Shown here one piece after another: positions 5,106 to 8,038 of a DNA stretch of 8,038 nucleotides (its first letter is position 1; every line of letters starts with the position of its first letter). Under the pieces are notes generated by a model. The model was not told the origin of the DNA and did no database searches. It saw nothing but the letters and a program-made list of their open reading frames with translations. The translations under genes were made by a program, and so were the position numbers. Origin of the DNA: Solirubrobacteraceae bacterium. GTDB taxonomy: Bacteria > Actinomycetota > Thermoleophilia > Solirubrobacterales > Solirubrobacteraceae. Location of the stretch: assembly GCA_030038955.1 (NCBI GenBank), contig JASHQV010000168.1, positions 1 to 8,038 of the forward strand, read 5' to 3'.

Positions 5106-5897
5106 GTGACCGAAGGGCTAACTGTCGCCGGTAGCGGCCCGCCCATCGTGTTCTGCCATGGGATGCTGCTTGACCGGACGATGTTCGAGCCGCAGATGAG
5201 ACAACTGGCTGGGAGGTTCACCGTGGTGGCCTACGACCAGCGCGCCGCCGACCAGCGCGGTGAGCAGCCTTACGACCTGTCGGCGCTGGCCGAGGACTGC
5301 CGACGCGTGATCGCCTTGCGGGGGCTGAACCGGCCGGTGCTGGGAGGGATGTCGATGGGAGGCCTGGTGGCGCTAAGAGTCGCGCTCGACGATCCTGAGC
5401 TGCTGAGCGGTCTTGTGCTGATCGCAAGCACACCAGCTCCCGAGCATCCGGACGTCCGAGGCCAGCTCAGGTCGGTGTTCTCGGCTTGCAGCGATGCGGC
5501 AAGCCTGCCCGCCGAGCTCGTGCGCCAGGAGGCCGAGGCACACTTCGCCATGCGCACCCAGCGGGAACGGCCGGAACTGGTCAGCCGGTTGGGGCAGAGC
5601 ATGAGCTCCCGCAGCGGACGCGCGGCCTGGCGCGAACTGTGCGCCTGGATAGACGAAGCCGATCTCACGCCCGGGCTCGCCGAGCTCGATCTGCCGGTGT
5701 TGATCGTGCATGGGGACGAGGACCGGCTCGTGCCCCTGGATCGCGGACTCGATGCGTTCCGCGCCGCCCGCCGCGGCCGGCTGTGCGTTGCTCCCTACGC
5801 AGGGCATGCAGTCAATCTGGAGGCCGCCGAAAGGGTGAGCGAAGCGATCGGCGCGTTTGCGCAGGAGTGCTTGACAGAGCAGACCACTCAGGTATAG
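5106..5897 (+). CDS. Alpha/beta hydrolase
   Basis: A 263-residue alpha/beta-hydrolase-fold protein. The oxyanion HG is at H18-G19 (VFCHGMLLD). The nucleophile elbow GMSMGG gives S83. The acid is probably D206 in VHGDEDRLVP, and H234 in YAGHAVNLE is the catalytic histidine. The arrangement resembles enol-lactonases and small carboxylesterases, with a cap region at about 115-190. Translation starts at GTG 5106, eight bases after the SDR stop, with GAGG just upstream; the ATG at 5101 is in another frame and closes at once. In the operon it would hydrolyse an ester, lactone or C-C bond made by the preceding dehydrogenases; its exact chemistry cannot be read from the sequence. The last codons contain the promoter for the next gene. 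Confidence 0.9.
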   Translation: MTEGLTVAGSGPPIVFCHGMLLDRTMFEPQMRQLAGRFTVVAYDQRAADQRGEQPYDLSALAEDCRRVIALRGLNRPVLGGMSMGGLVALRVALDDPELLSGLVLIASTPAPEHPDVRGQLRSVFSACSDAASLPAELVRQEAEAHFAMRTQRERPELVSRLGQSMSSRSGRAAWRELCAWIDEADLTPGLAELDLPVLIVHGDEDRLVPLDRGLDAFRAARRGRLCVAPYAGHAVNLEAAERVSEAIGAFAQECLTEQTTQV

Positions 5898-5898
5898 T
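5871..5898 (+). promoter_or_regulatory. Sigma70-type promoter for the KARI-like/DUF1152-like genes
   Basis: TTGACA (5871-5876), a 16-base spacer and TATAGT (5893-5898). The -35 is consensus and the -10 differs at one position. It lies inside the 3' end of the hydrolase gene and faces the KARI-like gene, with the first transcribed base expected near 5905. AT-rich hexamers of this quality are rare in this GC-rich window. Confidence 0.75.
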
Positions 5899-5910
5899 CG
5901 CCCGGCGACG

Positions 5911-5925
5911 GTCGACTGTCGACAG
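5911..5925. promoter_or_regulatory. Palindrome downstream of the promoter, possible operator
   Basis: GTCGAC occurs twice, one base apart (5911-5916 and 5918-5923), and CTGTCGACAG (5916-5925) is a perfect 10-bp palindrome. It would lie at about +6 to +21 of the transcript from the promoter at 5871-5898, a classic repressor position. No regulator gene is in the window, so the binding protein is unknown. Confidence 0.5.
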
Positions 5926-5947
5926 CTACCGGAAAGGCAATCTCAAT

Positions 5948-7051
5948 ATGGCCGAGATCTACCGCGACGAAGACGCCGACCTGGCCCATTTGGACGGCCG
6001 CACCGTGGCCATCCTTGGCTACGGCAACCAGGGCCGGAGCCAAGGGCTGAATCTGCGCGACTCCGGCGTCGAGGTGATCGTCGGCAGCCCCTCCGACGGT
6101 TCCGACCAGCGGGCCGCGGAGGACGGCTTCCCGGTCTATGACCTCGCCGGCGCCTGCGCCCGCGCTGACATCGTCTTCATGCTCGTCCCGGACGAGGTCA
6201 TGCCGGACGTATACGCACAGGCCGTGGAGCCGAATCTGAAGGACGGCGGTGTGGTCAACTTCGCCCACGGCTACAACATCTTCTACGGTTTCATCAAGCC
6301 GCGCCCGACACTCGACATCACGCTGCTCGGTCCGCGCATGATCGGCAAGGGCGTGCGCGAGACCGTCGAGCGTGGGATCGGCTTTCCCAGCCTCGTGGCC
6401 GTCGAGCAGGACGCCACCGGCAACGCCTGGCCCACGCTCCTGGCCCTGGCGCGCGGGATCGGCTCTACGCGCATGGGCGCTGTCAGGTCGACGTTCCGCG
6501 AGGAGACCTGCGTCGATCTGTTCTCCGAGCAGTGCGGTGACATGGTCCTGTTCAAGGCGATGTTCGACGTGCTCACCGAGCAGGGCGTCGACCCCGACGT
6601 GGCGATCCTGGAGATGTACGGCTCCGGCGAGCTGGCGGAGATGTACAACGCCGCCCGCGACATGGGGATGTTCAGCCAGCTGCGCCTGCACTCGCACACC
6701 AGCCAGTACGGTCAGCAGGTGGTAGCGCCCCGCTGCATCGACGCCGACGCGCTCCGTCAGTCGCTGCGAGAGGTGTTCCAGCGGATCAGCGATGGCTCGT
6801 TCGCCCGCGAGTGGACCGATGAGTACGAGCGGGGGCTACCCACGCTTCGGAGCGTGACCGACGACAGCCTGCGCCATCCGATGCAGCAGGCAGAGGATCA
6901 TCTCTATCGGGCGCTCGGCCGGCGCGAGGGAAGGGTGACCAACTGGCTCGACACGCCTCACGCAAACGGCGACGGGGCAGCGGCCGCGGGCGCCGCACAG
7001 GACCGTGCGGCCGAGGCCGTGGGTGATCGCTCGGCTGACCGGAGCGCGTAG
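5948..7051 (+). CDS. Divergent ketol-acid reductoisomerase-like (IlvC-like) protein
   Basis: 367 residues with the KARI layout: an N-terminal Rossmann domain (VAILGYGNQGRSQG, residues 20-33), FAHGYNIFYGFIKP (105-118) with the conserved H107, and the all-helical KARI C-domain (about 182-335). The first metal ligands D190 and E194 (DLFSEQ) are kept, as are E228 (GEL) and S249 (HSHTSQYG). The active-site surroundings differ from true IlvC: DLFGEQ reads DLFSEQ; the glutamate-bearing FExxHEL reads LEMYGSGEL with two extra residues; SNTAEYG reads SHTSQYG; PKGPGH reads PRMIGKG. A Gly/Ala/Asp-rich tail (340-367) follows. The start ATG has GGAAAGG 10 bases upstream and its own promoter. No ilvB, ilvN or ilvD is nearby. 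A related NAD(P)-dependent reductase or isomerase on another substrate is more likely than valine/isoleucine synthesis, though this is inference. Confidence 0.85.
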   Translation: MAEIYRDEDADLAHLDGRTVAILGYGNQGRSQGLNLRDSGVEVIVGSPSDGSDQRAAEDGFPVYDLAGACARADIVFMLVPDEVMPDVYAQAVEPNLKDGGVVNFAHGYNIFYGFIKPRPTLDITLLGPRMIGKGVRETVERGIGFPSLVAVEQDATGNAWPTLLALARGIGSTRMGAVRSTFREETCVDLFSEQCGDMVLFKAMFDVLTEQGVDPDVAILEMYGSGELAEMYNAARDMGMFSQLRLHSHTSQYGQQVVAPRCIDADALRQSLREVFQRISDGSFAREWTDEYERGLPTLRSVTDDSLRHPMQQAEDHLYRALGRREGRVTNWLDTPHANGDGAAAAGAAQDRAAEAVGDRSADRSA

Positions 7052-8034
7052 TGCCGCTGCCGTCGCTGCTCGAGCGCACGCGTGACGCTCACGGCGCGCT
7101 GCTGGTCGGATGCGGCGGCGGTGGGGACATCGTCCAAACGCTCGCCGTGCGCAACTACCTGCAGCGCCTAGGTGTCGAGCGGATCGTCTTGGGCGAGATG
7201 GCGGTGAAGTGGTGGGACCGTCCCGGGCGCATCCCGCTGGGGGCTGAGATCACTCCGCTTGCGTGGTTCGAGCCCGCCGAGCGGGTGCACGAGCACGCCG
7301 TCCTGGTGTCTCCTGAGACGCAGCTGAATCAGGGGCTGGGGCGAGGCGAGCCGCTCTACGAGGCGGAGGTGGCGCGGGTATCGGGGCTCCCGACCTTTGC
7401 GTTCGGGGTGGCCGGGGGCAGCCGGGGTGTGGTGGCGGCCTGCCGGACCGTCATGGAGCGTCACGAGCTTGATCTGTTCATCACGGTGGACATCGGCGCC
7501 GATGTCTTCTTCACGGGGGAGGAGACCACGGTCCAGTCGCCGCTGGTCGACGCCTTCTCCCTGAACGTCGCTCGCGAGCTCGGCGGCTACTACGCGCTGG
7601 CCGGCTACGGCTGCGACGGCGAGCTGCCACCCGCCCACCTCGAGCGCAACGTCGCCAGGGTAATGGCCGCGGGCGGGTATCTGGGGGCGCATGGCCTCAC
7701 GCCGCAGGACGTGGAGGACCTCGACCGCGCCCTGGCCGCCTTCCCGGATGAGCCGGTTGAGATCTGGCCGCGCGATGCCGCCCGCGGGCGACTGGGAGAG
7801 CAGTTCTGCAAGGGGTGGTGGTCGATCGAGGTGAGCCCACTCGCCGCCGTGGTCATGTTCTTCGACCCCGAGAAGATCGCCGACATCAATCCGATCCCGC
7901 GTTTGGTCGAGGCGACTACCGACGTGCGTGAGGCGGAGGAGCTCGTGCTCGCTCGCACGCCGCTGATCGCGGAGACGCGGTTGCCGAACCTGCTCGAGGT
8001 TCCGGTGGCGCATCAGGCTCCGGGGCACGAATGA
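7051..8034 (+). CDS. DUF1152-like protein of unknown function
   Basis: A 327-residue protein resembling the DUF1152 family from archaea and actinobacteria. Visible features are an N-terminal glycine-rich loop, LLVGCGGGGDIVQT (residues 17-30); VDIGADVFFTGEE (146-158) followed by QSPLVDAFSL; GYGCDGEL (185-192); and FFDPEKIADINPIP (270-283). The glycine loop and acidic segment suggest nucleotide or metal binding, but no enzymatic activity is established that I know of. There is no signal peptide or membrane segment. The GTG start at 7051 shares one base with the previous TAG, so the gene is translationally coupled to the KARI-like gene and probably works with it. The family name comes from recognition of the motifs, not from a search. 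Confidence 0.75.
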   Translation: MPLPSLLERTRDAHGALLVGCGGGGDIVQTLAVRNYLQRLGVERIVLGEMAVKWWDRPGRIPLGAEITPLAWFEPAERVHEHAVLVSPETQLNQGLGRGEPLYEAEVARVSGLPTFAFGVAGGSRGVVAACRTVMERHELDLFITVDIGADVFFTGEETTVQSPLVDAFSLNVARELGGYYALAGYGCDGELPPAHLERNVARVMAAGGYLGAHGLTPQDVEDLDRALAAFPDEPVEIWPRDAARGRLGEQFCKGWWSIEVSPLAAVVMFFDPEKIADINPIPRLVEATTDVREAEELVLARTPLIAETRLPNLLEVPVAHQAPGHE

Positions 8035-8038
8035 CGAC
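8031..8038 (+). CDS. Probable start of a further operon gene, cut by the window end
   Basis: ATG at 8031 overlaps the preceding TGA as ATGA, the same junction style as elsewhere in the operon. Only ATG ACG AC is visible, so nothing can be said about the product. Confidence 0.4.

Noticed and set aside
5486..5947. N-terminal extension of the KARI-like protein
   Set aside because: It is a shadow of the hydrolase; the promoter, ribosome-binding site and family N-terminus all point to the ATG at 5948.
5948..7051. Calling this gene ilvC
   Set aside because: Several pocket motifs differ and the context is not branched-chain amino acid synthesis, so no symbol was given.
1..8038. tRNA, rRNA or CRISPR array
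   Set aside because: No tRNA-like cloverleaf, rRNA stretch or regularly spaced repeat was seen on either strand.

Overview
The window is GC-rich, densely coded and almost entirely on the + strand. Genes overlap by a few bases and several starts are GTG. This suggests a high-GC actinobacterium, possibly a soil or deep-branching lineage; the assignment is inference from composition and gene style only.

Layout: (1) The 3' part of an FAD-binding (medium) subunit of a molybdenum hydroxylase, xanthine/CO dehydrogenase type (1-755). (2) A hydantoinase/dihydropyrimidinase-type cyclic amidohydrolase (766-2175). (3) An IS110-family element of about 1.47 kb (about 2177-3643), with its DEDD/serine recombinase on the minus strand and a noncoding left end. 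(4) Two tandem short-chain dehydrogenases (3641-4333 and 4330-5097). (5) An alpha/beta hydrolase (5106-5897). (6) A good sigma70-type promoter and a palindrome. (7) A divergent ketol-acid-reductoisomerase-like protein (5948-7051) coupled to a DUF1152-like protein (7051-8034). A further gene appears to start at 8031 and runs off the end.

The most notable content is the IS110 element. Its left end folds into the two-loop architecture of a bridge RNA. All four guides can be read by hand against the element's own junctions: left target guide 3566-3572, right target guide 3540-3550, left donor guide 3494-3502, right donor guide 3468-3474. They have the order and strand polarity known for IS621. 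The guides fix the core dinucleotide as CT (AG on +) and let the empty target site be reconstructed. That site is a 4-base GTGA stop/start overlap between the hydantoinase gene and the first dehydrogenase gene. The insertion left the hydantoinase intact and gave the dehydrogenase a new ATG start and a Shine-Dalgarno-like AAGG from the element's end.

The non-IS genes look like one catabolic operon interrupted by the IS: hydroxylation by a molybdenum enzyme, hydrolytic ring opening by the hydantoinase, oxidations by the dehydrogenases and hydrolysis by the alpha/beta hydrolase. A cyclic amide or N-heterocycle substrate is the natural guess, but nothing in the window identifies it. The KARI-like/DUF1152-like pair has its own promoter and its role is unknown.
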